Made by a program: the position numbers and the translations under genes. A stretch of DNA of 64,000 nucleotides from an uncultured Clostridium sp. (GTDB lineage Bacteria > Bacillota > Clostridia > Lachnospirales > Lachnospiraceae): NCBI GenBank assembly GCA_947178445.1, contig CAMWYJ010000001.1, positions 124,001 through 188,000 of the forward strand. Direction: 5' to 3'. Each line of letters starts with the position of its first letter. Positions within the stretch are counted from its first letter, which is position 1. Shown here piece by piece: positions 36,167-45,270 of the stretch. The notes under the pieces are model-generated. The model did no database searches, was not told where the DNA came from, and worked only from the letters and a program-made list of their open reading frames with translations.

Positions 36167-37402
36167 TTATCTGCGTGGAAGATACTGTACTGCTATCCTG
36201 TTTTCTGGCTTTGTATCACACAGATAAATAACAATCAAAAATATCCACTCCAACGGCTTCATCAGTATATATACGATATCTGCCGCAAGTTTTGTCCGAA
36301 TCACTCTTGCAATAGGAAATCCACAGGTATCATATACATACCTTACAAAACGATGGAATCCTGGTAGTCTCTCCTCCAAAATCTGCTCAAATGCATTGGC
36401 AATGCACAGCTGGCGGTTTACCACCACGCGATGTCCATGCCGTTCTCCCATCCGGAGCGGTTTCACAATTCCTGCATGCCCTCCTGCGGCAACTGTACAC
36501 AAATAATGCTCGTCAACCTGGACATTTGGCGGTGGAATTTGCTGTGACAGCCGCCAGTCCGCCGTCTCGGTCCACGCTTTTATCAGATAATCCGGTCTTT
36601 GTCCAAATAGCACAAGGATACAGAGAACCAAACCCAACAGCGGAAGCATCATTACCAGTGCAAGAACCGGCCAGCAGGCGGCATTCCTCAATCTATCATT
36701 CAACGTATGTAAAGCAGTTTTCTCCTCATAGCCAACATCGTTCTTATTCTCCATTGAGTTCCACTCTGCTATTTTACAGCGAATGGTTTTCATTGCAATA
36801 ACAATACAATTAAACGGAAACAGGCAGAGCAAGCAGGTACTTATATCACAAATCTGCACGCACCACAGTATGCACTGTGATACCCCCAGATACATTGCCG
36901 ACATGGACAATACGATAACCAATGGCGGCAGCTTCTCTAATTTAAACAGGGATAGTACCAGATAACCAAGTATTCCGACACCACACAGGACAAGCACAGT
37001 CGGCATTGCATCCAACCATACCGGCTGATGCTTTTCAGTATTGTATAATACTTCATTCCACTCTGCGTTCATTATGATACCCCACAAATCCATGAGAGAC
37101 CATGCAAGGCAGGAATAAATCCCCCCGAGAAACAGCGTGACATATTCAAATCTTTTAAAATTCTTTTTCCAGATTATATCCTTTGGAACAATAAATAATG
37201 CGACCAGATTAATCACTGTCAGCACAAAGGGATAAAGGAGGAATAATCCAAGAAAAAAACCGCGAAATATACCCGCTCCAATGAAATTAATATTGAAAGA
37301 AACTGCCTCAAGCAATGCCATGCCAATAATACAAATGCTAATGCTTAATGCCAAAGAATATAAGACCGGTGTCTTTTTTATGCGTTCCCATGTTTTATTC
37401 AT
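36167..37402 (-). CDS. Polytopic membrane protein, DUF6688-like
   Basis: About 411 residues with roughly seven membrane helices: a group in residues 15-210, a cytoplasmic loop with charged residues, then one more at about 240-265 and one near the C-terminus. A conserved-looking soluble segment lies at about residues 300-370, with HYLCTVAAGGHAGIVKPLR, GERHGHRVVVNRQLCIANAFE and LPGFHRFVRYVYDTCG; I associate this with the Clostridia family DUF6688, from memory only. The start at MNKTWER follows AAGGAG at 11 bases; an ATG 9 codons earlier after GGGAG is an alternative. Function unknown. It is the last of three leftward membrane-protein genes. Confidence 0.85.
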   Translation of the reverse strand: MNKTWERIKKTPVLYSLALSISICIIGMALLEAVSFNINFIGAGIFRGFFLGLFLLYPFVLTVINLVALFIVPKDIIWKKNFKRFEYVTLFLGGIYSCLAWSLMDLWGIIMNAEWNEVLYNTEKHQPVWLDAMPTVLVLCGVGILGYLVLSLFKLEKLPPLVIVLSMSAMYLGVSQCILWCVQICDISTCLLCLFPFNCIVIAMKTIRCKIAEWNSMENKNDVGYEEKTALHTLNDRLRNAACWPVLALVMMLPLLGLVLCILVLFGQRPDYLIKAWTETADWRLSQQIPPPNVQVDEHYLCTVAAGGHAGIVKPLRMGERHGHRVVVNRQLCIANAFEQILEERLPGFHRFVRYVYDTCGFPIARVIRTKLAADIVYILMKPLEWIFLIVIYLCDTKPENRIAVQYLPRR

Positions 37403-37491
37403 TTCTGCCTTTTCTCCTTCCTTTCTCATAAAAATATTCTCCCACAAATTGTGTTTTCATCACATTAAAGTCATCCCAGCAAATGCTGTCT

Positions 37492-38163
37492 TTAACTGCC
37501 ATGTGTAATACTACCTGTAATTCCCAATATCAAAAGAATTAACATTAACAACGCAAAAATTGCCATTAAAATAATAATGGTGATTGTCAGTTTTCTCCAT
37601 TTACGCTCTTTTAAGGTCAATACCATCAGATCAATGACGTCCACTACAAAGAAAAACTGTAGTATGGAATGTATGACCACCATACTCTTTGGACGCAGCT
37701 TTTCCTTTGCAGATACACACAGATAAGAAATGGTATACGGTGCTCCCAATGCCAGAGCAAACCAGCCCACGCCTGCTTCCAACAGTGCAACCATAGGTCC
37801 TACAAATATCATAAAAGGAACTGGAATAAAAGAAAATAAAAAGGTCACCACGATTAGACAACCGCCAATCATAAAAAATGGTATTAATGAATATTTAATC
37901 AATACTGCTGCATTTAACAACACAATACGATTTTCCGTTCTTCCACACATAATAGAAACAATAATATTTACAATTCCAAGTCCAAAGGGTATTAAAAAGA
38001 AATAAAATGTTGTATTTGAAGATCCAATTAAAAAAAGAACCGGCATCATATAAATGGATAAAACATATATCAAAGAAGTAACATATATATAATGGAAACC
38101 TCCTGTTTGATTTGTTATTTGGACTACTGGCTTTATTAAATCATTATTTATTTTATCATCCAT
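37492..38163 (-). CDS. Polytopic membrane protein of unknown function
   Basis: About 223 residues. After a polar N-terminus of about 25 residues there are six hydrophobic helices, the last at the extreme C-terminus. No catalytic motif is visible; the helices are rich in Phe, Ile and Leu. The start at MDDKIN follows AAAGGAGAAATCAG, a good site. It lies between two other membrane-protein genes on the same strand, 94 bases after the upstream one, and probably works with them. I do not recognise the family. Confidence 0.8.
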   Translation of the reverse strand: MDDKINNDLIKPVVQITNQTGGFHYIYVTSLIYVLSIYMMPVLFLIGSSNTTFYFFLIPFGLGIVNIIVSIMCGRTENRIVLLNAAVLIKYSLIPFFMIGGCLIVVTFLFSFIPVPFMIFVGPMVALLEAGVGWFALALGAPYTISYLCVSAKEKLRPKSMVVIHSILQFFFVVDVIDLMVLTLKERKWRKLTITIIILMAIFALLMLILLILGITGSITHGS

Positions 38164-38257
38164 CTGATTTCTCCTTTCCAACTTCCAGCCTTTTTCTTCA
38201 GTTTATATAACGCAAATGGTGTAACAGCGTACTTTATAATCGTCTTCTCCTGTTATA

Positions 38258-38848
38258 TCATATATCACCAATTTTCGAAGAAAATTGATGACCTGCCCTC
38301 TCATCAACGCAATTCACTATTTCATGTATCCTCCCAGAGTTCTCATAATATCGAATTATAAATTTCATTTCGCCAGTCTCCTGAGCCTGTTCTATCACTT
38401 CCCTGTCTTTTCCAAAAAATGTAAACATATTTTGTCTGCCCTCTGACGAGACGCCTATAAGCGTATCATAATGCAGCCAGCGTGTCTGGCAATTTACAAT
38501 CCTGCAGTCTGACAACGTAGTCACAATAATCTCTGCCACCTCTTCCAGCTTCATCCTTTTTAGAATCATTAATCCGGTACCCATCAGTAAAATCCCTACT
38601 CCCATTACCATATATAACAATGAGTTTCGCCCTGACCCTATATCTGTCCTCCGCAATATCTGACCTTGAATAATTCCTACTCCGCTGCCCACAAACAATA
38701 AAACTCCAATAGCTAATGCCCGCATTCCCATTGACCGTGCCGTTTTTCTTCCCTCTTCCCCAATATGGCTTTTTTTTGCCTGTGTTTTTATAACAGAAAC
38801 CGACACAATGCCTGCCAAGATAAAACAAACAAACATTAATATTCTCAT
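38258..38848 (-). CDS. Membrane protein with three N-terminal helices and a soluble C-terminal domain
   Basis: About 196 residues. Three hydrophobic segments (about residues 1-20, 40-60 and 72-95) precede a soluble alpha-beta domain with VAEIIVTTLSDCRIVNCQT, TLIGVSSEGRQNMFTFFGKDREVIEQAQETGEMKFIIRYYENSGRIHEIV. The start at MRILMFV is chosen because GGGAG lies 11 bases before; an upstream GTG would add 16 residues. It heads the membrane-protein trio and follows a terminator for yebC. No family name can be given. Confidence 0.75.
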   Translation of the reverse strand: MRILMFVCFILAGIVSVSVIKTQAKKSHIGEEGRKTARSMGMRALAIGVLLFVGSGVGIIQGQILRRTDIGSGRNSLLYMVMGVGILLMGTGLMILKRMKLEEVAEIIVTTLSDCRIVNCQTRWLHYDTLIGVSSEGRQNMFTFFGKDREVIEQAQETGEMKFIIRYYENSGRIHEIVNCVDERAGHQFSSKIGDI

Positions 38849-38923
38849 ACTTTCTGTTTCTCCCTGATTTTTTGTTATTTTGACTCTATTATTCACATGA
38901 TTTATTCTTCTTTACTGCTCCTA

Positions 38924-38953
38924 TAAAAAAACAGGTGCCATCATGCCCCTGCC
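38924..38953 (-). terminator. Probable terminator between yebC and the membrane-protein trio
   Basis: A short stem with CAGG/CCTG arms (38932-38935 with 38950-38953) is followed on the minus strand by seven T. The inner part of the stem has a mismatch. Confidence 0.55.
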
Positions 38954-39099
38954 TTTTTATATTCTATATCATTGAGTAATCCTGTTTTAATAATGCTTAT
39001 TTTTTTACCTTGTGCCACTGCCTACTCTCGTATAACTTCTCTCATTGAGCTAAATTCAGATACACCTTTCGGCAGATTTCACGTTGTTCTTCAGAAATT

Positions 39100-39828
39100 T
39101 CATTCATCCCAGTTGTGGTAAACTGCCTGCACATCATCATCCTCATCGAGTAAATCCAAAATCTTATTCATTTTCTTAATATCTTCCTCGCTTGTAAGCT
39201 CCACGTAGGTCTGCGGAACCATAGTAACTTCAGCAGAAGCCATGGCAATTTTCTCATTCTCTAAGGCTTCTCTCACTGCCGAAAAATCCTCTGGAGCAGT
39301 TATAATCTCAAAGCTGTCCTCCTCTTCGGCAAAATCCTCTGCACCGGCATCTAACGCAATCATCATAAGGTCATCTGCTTCCATCTCACACTCTTCCTTA
39401 TCAATGATAATCTGTCCCTTCTTATCAAACATAAATGATACACAGCCTGTGGTTCCAACATTTCCACCACCTTTTGTAAATGCATTTCTCACATTCGATG
39501 CGGTACGGTTTTTGTTGTCAGTAAGGGCATCCACGATAATTGCTGTTCCATTCGGTCCATATCCCTCATATGTAATACCCACATAGTTCACAGCACTCGC
39601 ATCCCCAGCAGCTTTTTTAATTCCTCTTTCAATGGTGTCATTTGGCATGTTGTTCGCCTTTGCCTTCGCAATAACATCCCGAAGCTTTGAATTGTTATTC
39701 GGATCCGGCCCGCCTTCTTTTACTGCCACTGCAATTTCCCTTCCAATTACAGTAAAAATCTTTCCTCTTGCTGCATCATTTTTTTCTTTTTTATGCTTAA
39801 TATTTGCAAATTTTGAATGTCCTGACAT
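39100..39828 (-). CDS. yebC: YebC/PmpR family DNA-binding or translational regulator
   Basis: A conserved 242-residue protein of the YebC/TACO1 family, linked to relief of ribosome stalling at proline stretches and to transcription control. The N-terminus [24 protein letters not shown] is the family hallmark, followed by [33 protein letters not shown] and the acidic C-terminal domain. The start at MSGHSKF is supported by GGGAG 8 bases before; an earlier in-frame ATG is not needed. Confidence 0.97.
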   Translation of the reverse strand: MSGHSKFANIKHKKEKNDAARGKIFTVIGREIAVAVKEGGPDPNNNSKLRDVIAKAKANNMPNDTIERGIKKAAGDASAVNYVGITYEGYGPNGTAIIVDALTDNKNRTASNVRNAFTKGGGNVGTTGCVSFMFDKKGQIIIDKEECEMEADDLMMIALDAGAEDFAEEEDSFEIITAPEDFSAVREALENEKIAMASAEVTMVPQTYVELTSEEDIKKMNKILDLLDEDDDVQAVYHNWDE

Positions 39829-39995
39829 AATCATTACTCCCATCTTTTTCTAAATTACCTGCATGTACACATTATCCTGTTTTAAGATACCAACATGCGT
39901 TCTTTATTCTAGCACCACATTCCATATTTTTCAAGCGCTATCTTCCCTGCGTCATTATCCGGTTACAGTCTATTGTCTTTTTCAATATTCCTTTA

Positions 39996-41135
39996 TCAAA
40001 CCGGCTTTATATTATCCAATCTTACACCATTTTCCTCCCTCTTCTTCGTTGCGTCACGCAAAAGCTTGTACGCAGATGCAGCAACCGGCACTCCGATAAG
40101 CATTCCAACTACACCGCCAAGACCACTGCCAACCATAATTGCTGCCAGCACCCAGATGCCAGGAAGACCAATCGATGAACCAACCACCTTCGGATAGATC
40201 AGATTTCCTTCTAACTGCTGCAATACTACCAGATAAATCAGAAAAACAAGTGTCTGTTTTGGATCTACTGTTACGATCATAAACGCACCAAGCACAGCAC
40301 CAATATAAGCACCGAAAACCGGAATCAATGCAGTAAGACCAACCAATGCACCAATCGGTCCAGCATATGGCAGGCGCAGTAAATACATTCCCAATGCACA
40401 AAGTGTTCCAAGAATAACAGCTTCTGTCATCTGCCCGACTATAAAGCTCGAAAAACACTGATGTACCACCTTTAATACATAGGACAGTTTTTCATACACA
40501 TTTTTCTTCAAAAAAGCTTTAAGCACACGGTTTAACTTATTGCCTACATCCTCCTTGCATGCCAATACATAAAGGCTGAAAATCAATCCGATCACTACAT
40601 TTGTTACTGCACCTACAAAAGAACCTACTATTGTAGTTGCCGATGTCAAAAATCCTTTTGTTCCAGTCATCAGTCCGGAAGAAATCTTGTCAAAAATACT
40701 GCCCCAGTTCAAATCCAGTTCAGTCAGCTGCTTTTGCAAAACCGGCAGCTCGTCCGATTTTTCAATCAGAAAAGAAATCATTTTCTCCACTATCTGCGGT
40801 ACATCCTTTGATATAATCACGAAACAATTTACTACCTGTGGAATAACCAGATAGAGTACAAAAAAAACAATCAGAAACAACAGTGCCAGTGATAATATAA
40901 TACAAACCGGTCTTCTGGACTTTATAACCAGTACGCTCTTACCCTTTGGAAAATAAATCCTCTCCAAGCGCACCATCAATATATTTAGCACATATGCCAT
41001 CACGCAACCCAGTATCAATGGATAGACTACTGCATACAATGCACTGCCCCATCCAAGCACATCCTTAAAATGGATTACAAACAAACATAAAATTGCAACA
41101 ATCATTCCCCGTTGCACAAATTGCTTTGTGTTCAT
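39996..41135 (-). CDS. AI-2E family transporter (PerM/YdiK type)
   Basis: A polytopic membrane protein of about 379 residues with seven to eight helices. A long soluble segment (roughly residues 100-200) separates the N-terminal helices from the C-terminal core, which carries the family pattern IPVFGAYIGAVLGAF and LEGNLIYPKVVGSSIGLPGIWVLAAIMVGSGLGGVVGMLIGVPVAA. Family members include an autoinducer-2 exporter and Na+(Li+)/H+ antiporters, so the substrate is open. The start follows GGAGGTTTCT. It is divergent from the AAA ATPase gene. Confidence 0.93.
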   Translation of the reverse strand: MNTKQFVQRGMIVAILCLFVIHFKDVLGWGSALYAVVYPLILGCVMAYVLNILMVRLERIYFPKGKSVLVIKSRRPVCIILSLALLFLIVFFVLYLVIPQVVNCFVIISKDVPQIVEKMISFLIEKSDELPVLQKQLTELDLNWGSIFDKISSGLMTGTKGFLTSATTIVGSFVGAVTNVVIGLIFSLYVLACKEDVGNKLNRVLKAFLKKNVYEKLSYVLKVVHQCFSSFIVGQMTEAVILGTLCALGMYLLRLPYAGPIGALVGLTALIPVFGAYIGAVLGAFMIVTVDPKQTLVFLIYLVVLQQLEGNLIYPKVVGSSIGLPGIWVLAAIMVGSGLGGVVGMLIGVPVAASAYKLLRDATKKREENGVRLDNIKPV

Positions 41136-41247
41136 AGAAACCTCCAAACTTTTATTTGTTTTCGTGTTCACAGTATACCACTTTTTTTAAGACTTTGTTA
41201 TATATTTGCAAAAGATGAATTATTTTCATGTTTGGCATTCTTTTTTG

Positions 41248-41276
41248 TTGATGACACACATTTTTTTTGATATGAT
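41248..41276 (+). promoter_or_regulatory. Predicted promoter of the AAA ATPase-LysR operon
   Basis: TTGATG (41248-41253), a 17-base spacer and TATGAT (41271-41276), 35 bases before the ATG, with AAGGAGAAG as ribosome-binding site. Confidence 0.65.
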
Positions 41277-41310
41277 AAATATATGAATTATAAGATATAA
41301 GGAGAAGATT

Positions 41311-42783
41311 ATGGATTCTGAAACACAGCATATTTATTCAACCATTATGTCTATTGCAGAGAAAATTGACAAGATATTAATGCCGCAGTCAGAAACACAT
41401 GAAAGCGTTAAAGAATTGTTACGCATAGATTTACGTAATTTTTTAATCTATTTATCTATCGCTGACCGTATGATAGCAAAGGATGAGATTCGGTATATTA
41501 ACAAATCCTTAGGCTACAGCTTTGACGATATGACAATGAAAAAATTCGCTACGGAAAGTAACATCGCAAGGGACGATTTTCTCAACGAACCGCCTGCATC
41601 CATGCGCTATTTTCTCGAATATGGTAAAGATGATTTTGTCATCCACGAAGCAAAATACTATGACATTAAGAAGCTTTACATTTTAACCTTTCAGGCTTTG
41701 GGAGAAGACTTTCTTTCCAACTGCAAACATGTAGATGTTACAGAGGTAAACCAACTCACCCGCTACCGCTTTATGTTAGAAAGCAAGACAAAGTCCTATT
41801 CAAAATCCGGGCAAATGAAAACCAGACATCCAGACAGCATCCCTTTCAAACGAAAAGAAAAACCGGAAGAACTTTCTAACACGGATTTACATGAACCCGA
41901 AACCACCTTTATTGGCAATATTTCTGGTGGAGATAAAACAAAAGAAGACTTAGACTCTCTTCTTACACAGTTAGACAGTTTAGTCGGTCTTGCCTCCGTC
42001 AAAGAAGAAGTGAAAAATCTAATCAACCTGTTGAAAATCATTGAGTTACGAAAGCACAATGGATTAAAAGCTCCCGCTGTCACAAAACATTTTGTATTTA
42101 CCGGTAATCCGGGAACTGGAAAAACAACGGTTGCCAGACTCCTTTCACAAATATACTGTTCCCTAGGCATCCTATCAAAAGGACACCTTGTAGAAGTTGA
42201 CCGTTCCGGCATGGTTGCTGCCTATATGGGACAGACAGCGATTAAAGTAAAAGAGGTTATCGAACAGGCAAAGGGCGGAGTTCTGTTTATTGACGAGGCA
42301 TATGCTCTTTCAAATGAAACCCCTGGTGGTGATTTCGGACAGGAAGCAATCGACACATTGGTAAAGGCAATGGAAGATAACCGTGAAGATTTAATTGTAA
42401 TCGTAGCCGGCTATCCGGATTTAATGACACGCTTTGTAAATTCCAATCCCGGACTGAAATCCCGCTTTCAGAAAACAATTTACTTTCCTGATTATGACGC
42501 AGATGACTTGTTGAATATTTTCAAAAAGAACTGTACGGATAACGATTATCAATTAGACGAAGCTGCCAGCAGCTATCTGGCTTTAAAGCTCTCTGACTAT
42601 GTCAGCCACAAGGATAAAAACTTCGGTAATGCAAGAGACATCCGGAATTTTTTGGATATTGCTATTTCTGCCCAGGCAAACCGACTGCTGACAAGCAATT
42701 CCACCTCTGCTGAGGACTTGGTTACTCTGACATCCGAAGATATTGCTGCCATCTTTGAACAAGGAGGGAATACCACCCCATGA
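41311..42783 (+). CDS. AAA+ ATPase, CbbX/SpoVK-type, with N-terminal accessory domain
   Basis: A 490-residue protein with two parts. Residues 1-150 form a helical domain with SIADRMIAKDEIRYINKSLG, which reads like a TerB-type fold (inference). After a polar linker, residues 215-485 are a CbbX/SpoVK-class AAA+ module: LVGLASVKEEVKNLINLL, Walker A GNPGTGKTT (265-273), pore-loop-like MVAAYMGQT, Walker B GGVLFIDEAY (Asp328, Glu329), sensor and arginine finger in LKSRF, and GNARDIRNFLD. Members remodel partner proteins. Its stop overlaps the LysR start by 4 bases (ATGA), so they are translationally coupled. The partner is unknown. Confidence 0.93.
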   Translation: MDSETQHIYSTIMSIAEKIDKILMPQSETHESVKELLRIDLRNFLIYLSIADRMIAKDEIRYINKSLGYSFDDMTMKKFATESNIARDDFLNEPPASMRYFLEYGKDDFVIHEAKYYDIKKLYILTFQALGEDFLSNCKHVDVTEVNQLTRYRFMLESKTKSYSKSGQMKTRHPDSIPFKRKEKPEELSNTDLHEPETTFIGNISGGDKTKEDLDSLLTQLDSLVGLASVKEEVKNLINLLKIIELRKHNGLKAPAVTKHFVFTGNPGTGKTTVARLLSQIYCSLGILSKGHLVEVDRSGMVAAYMGQTAIKVKEVIEQAKGGVLFIDEAYALSNETPGGDFGQEAIDTLVKAMEDNREDLIVIVAGYPDLMTRFVNSNPGLKSRFQKTIYFPDYDADDLLNIFKKNCTDNDYQLDEAASSYLALKLSDYVSHKDKNFGNARDIRNFLDIAISAQANRLLTSNSTSAEDLVTLTSEDIAAIFEQGGNTTP

Positions 42784-43655
42784 CATTATTAGCTTATCAA
42801 ATTTTTCAAACCGTTGTAGAGCAGGGAAGCTTTCAAAAAGCTGCTGAGATACTAAATCTCACTCCTTCTGCTATCAGCCATGCCATATCCACCGCAGAAA
42901 AGGAATTGGGATTTCCGCTTTTCAATCGCAATAAAAACGGAATCACGCTTACCAGCTATGGAGAGAATCTGCAGCCCTACATTCTGACTGTATTAAACAG
43001 TGATTTAAAGCTTCAGCAGGCAATCCATGAATTTAATGGGTTAACACAGGGATCGGTAAAAATCGGAACTTTTTCCTCGGTCTGTAACAGCTTCATTCCC
43101 GACTTGGTAAAAAGCTTCTCCAAGCTGCATCCCAACATTGAAATTAAAATATACCAGGGTACCTATGATGATGTCTACAACTGGCTTAAAACCGGTGTGA
43201 TCGATTTAGGCTTTTTATCCGAATCCAGTTGCAAAGACTTCGAAATTACTCCTCTATACAAGGATGAACTGCTTTGTGTCACTCCAAAATCCTTTCGTTC
43301 CAGACACAAAAACTATATTGAACCAGACGAAATGAAGAACCAGCGTTTTGTCTCCCAAAGGGAGAGTACGGATGCTGATATACAGAATCTTTTTCATAAG
43401 CATCAGATTAAGATCCACTCCTCTTGCCATGTAGTAGACGATTTAAGCACGATTGCCATGGTAGCGGCGGGTCTCGGCATCTGTATTATGCCCCGACTGG
43501 TTATGTGTAATATCCCCTATGAGGTGGATATGTACTCATTTAAGCCTGCAGAACACCGTACCATTGGCATTTGCTCCCAAAACAACGAGCTTATGGCACC
43601 CGCTGTGAAATCTATGCATAAGCACATCCTTTCCTATTTCAATAAAATTAGGTGA
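42780..43655 (+). CDS. LysR-family transcriptional regulator
   Basis: A 291-residue LysR regulator. The N-terminal winged helix-turn-helix has YQIFQTVVEQGSFQKAAEILNLTPSAISHAISTAEKELGFPLFNRNKNGITLTSYGE. The C-terminal effector domain starts with GSVKIGTFSSVCNSFIPDLVKSF and is full length. These proteins respond to small-molecule effectors, and often control a divergent neighbour; here the coupling is instead to the upstream AAA ATPase, so the natural target may be the operon itself or the divergent AI-2E transporter. The ligand is unknown. Confidence 0.96.
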   Translation: MTLLAYQIFQTVVEQGSFQKAAEILNLTPSAISHAISTAEKELGFPLFNRNKNGITLTSYGENLQPYILTVLNSDLKLQQAIHEFNGLTQGSVKIGTFSSVCNSFIPDLVKSFSKLHPNIEIKIYQGTYDDVYNWLKTGVIDLGFLSESSCKDFEITPLYKDELLCVTPKSFRSRHKNYIEPDEMKNQRFVSQRESTDADIQNLFHKHQIKIHSSCHVVDDLSTIAMVAAGLGICIMPRLVMCNIPYEVDMYSFKPAEHRTIGICSQNNELMAPAVKSMHKHILSYFNKIR

Positions 43656-43904
43656 TTGCGAAACTCCTTATTTTCAAAACCTAGTTGTGCAATATAGACA
43701 ATATCATAAGCAAGGTGCTTTGGAGCCGCCGGTGCTTAGCGAGGTTTTTTCGAGCTTAGCACCGCTGCGAGCGACAAGCAGCGCAATGCCTGAATACTTA
43801 GCGAGGCTTTGCCGAGCTTAGTAGGAAGGTATGCCTTGTGCTCGTGCCTGCGTTGATTTGTCTATATTGTACAACGGATGTGGGCAAAAACAGAGTTTCA
43901 CAAT
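43655..43904. repeat. 250-bp nested palindromic element, MITE-like or structured RNA
   Basis: This non-coding interval between convergent lysR and serS is a set of nested inverted repeats. The outermost arms are 43655-43666 and 43893-43904 (11 of 12). Inside them, 43684-43701 pairs with 43858-43875 (17 of 18). Within lie three hairpins: 43731-43763 and 43795-43823, both built on CTTAGCGAGG...CGAGCTTAG, and 43763-43783 with a perfect 6-bp CGCTGC stem. No reading frame is supported. The design suggests a small non-autonomous mobile repeat or a multibranched RNA; it may also act as terminator for the converging genes. Confidence 0.75.
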
Positions 43905-43967
43905 TATATAAAACTGCATATTGTATGCAGTGACACAGCTGACAATTATATCTCAAACAAAAACCAT

Positions 43968-45245
43968 CTACTCAATCTTTGCCTTACCACCCATATATGG
44001 CTGTAAAGCCTTTGGAATATTGATCGTACCATCTTCATTTAGATTATTCTCCAAAAATGCAATCAGCATACGTGGCGGTGCCACAACAGTATTATTAAGG
44101 GTATGGGCATAATACTTTCCATCCTCTCCGTTCACACGGATTTTTAAGCGCCTCGCCTGGGCATCTCCAAGATTGGAACAGCTTCCCACCTCAAAGTACT
44201 TTTTCTGTCTTGGTGACCATGCCTCTACATCAATCGATTTTACCTTAAGATCTGCCAAATCTCCAGAACAGCACTCTAAAGTACGAACCGGAACATCCAG
44301 ACTACGGAATAAGTCTACCGTATTCTGCCACAGCTTTTCAAACCACATCGGGCTCTCTTCCGGCTTACATACCACAATCATCTCCTGCTTTTCAAACTGA
44401 TGAATACGATATACACCACGTTCCTCAATACCATGCGCTCCTTTTTCTTTACGGAAACATGGTGAATAACTCGTTAAAGTCTTTGGCAATTCTCCCTCCG
44501 GAATAATGGTATCAATAAACTTACCAATCATAGAATGCTCACTTGTGCCGATCAAATAGAGGTCTTCACCCTCTATCTTATACATCATTGCATCCATCTC
44601 TGCAAAACTCATAACACCGGTTACCACATTGGACCGAATCATGAATGGGGGGATACAGTAAGTGAAGCCTCTGTCAATCATAAAATCTCTTGCATAGGAA
44701 ATAACCGCTGAATGAAGCCTTGCAATATCCCCCATCAGATAATAAAAACCATTGCCTGCAACACGACCTGCTGCATCTAAATCAATACCATTAAATCTCT
44801 CCATAATCTCTGTATGATATGGGATTTCAAAATCTGGTACCACCGGTTCTCCAAACCTCTCTATCTCCACATTCTCACTATCATCCCTGCCAATTGGAAC
44901 GGAAGGATCAATGATATTGGGAATCACCATCATAATTTTGGTAATCTTTTCCTGTAAATCCTTTTCCTGTTCCTCTAATGCAGCAAGTTCTTCCGAACGT
45001 TCCGTTACAAGCTTCTTCGTCTCTTCTGCTTCTTCCTTTTTCCCCTGTGCCATAAGTGCACCAATCTGCTTGGAAATCTTATTGCGCTCTGCACGAAGCG
45101 CATCTGCCTTTCCCTTTGCCTCACGGCTCTTTGCATCCAATTCGATGACCTCGTCCACTAACAAAAGCTTATCTTCCTGAAACTTATTCTTGATGTTCTG
45201 CTTTACCACATCCGGGTTTTCGCGTAAGAATTTGATATCAATCAT
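43968..45245 (-). CDS. serS: Seryl-tRNA synthetase
   Basis: SerS charges tRNA-Ser. The N-terminal antiparallel coiled coil (residues about 25-105) reads tRNA; the class II catalytic core carries motif 2 (FRKEKGAHGIEERGVYRIHQFEKQEM) and motif 3 (NNTVVAPPRMLIAFLENN). The product has 425 residues, the standard length. The start follows GAGGAG. It lies 25 bases after glgA on the same strand; no T-box leader can be placed in that gap. Confidence 0.98.
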   Translation of the reverse strand: MIDIKFLRENPDVVKQNIKNKFQEDKLLLVDEVIELDAKSREAKGKADALRAERNKISKQIGALMAQGKKEEAEETKKLVTERSEELAALEEQEKDLQEKITKIMMVIPNIIDPSVPIGRDDSENVEIERFGEPVVPDFEIPYHTEIMERFNGIDLDAAGRVAGNGFYYLMGDIARLHSAVISYARDFMIDRGFTYCIPPFMIRSNVVTGVMSFAEMDAMMYKIEGEDLYLIGTSEHSMIGKFIDTIIPEGELPKTLTSYSPCFRKEKGAHGIEERGVYRIHQFEKQEMIVVCKPEESPMWFEKLWQNTVDLFRSLDVPVRTLECCSGDLADLKVKSIDVEAWSPRQKKYFEVGSCSNLGDAQARRLKIRVNGEDGKYYAHTLNNTVVAPPRMLIAFLENNLNEDGTINIPKALQPYMGGKAKIE

Positions 45246-45270
45246 TGTTCTTTTTCTCCTCTTGTCTTCC

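Noticed and set aside
45246..45270. T-box riboswitch before serS
   Set aside because: Only 25 bases separate glgA and serS, far too short for a T-box leader.
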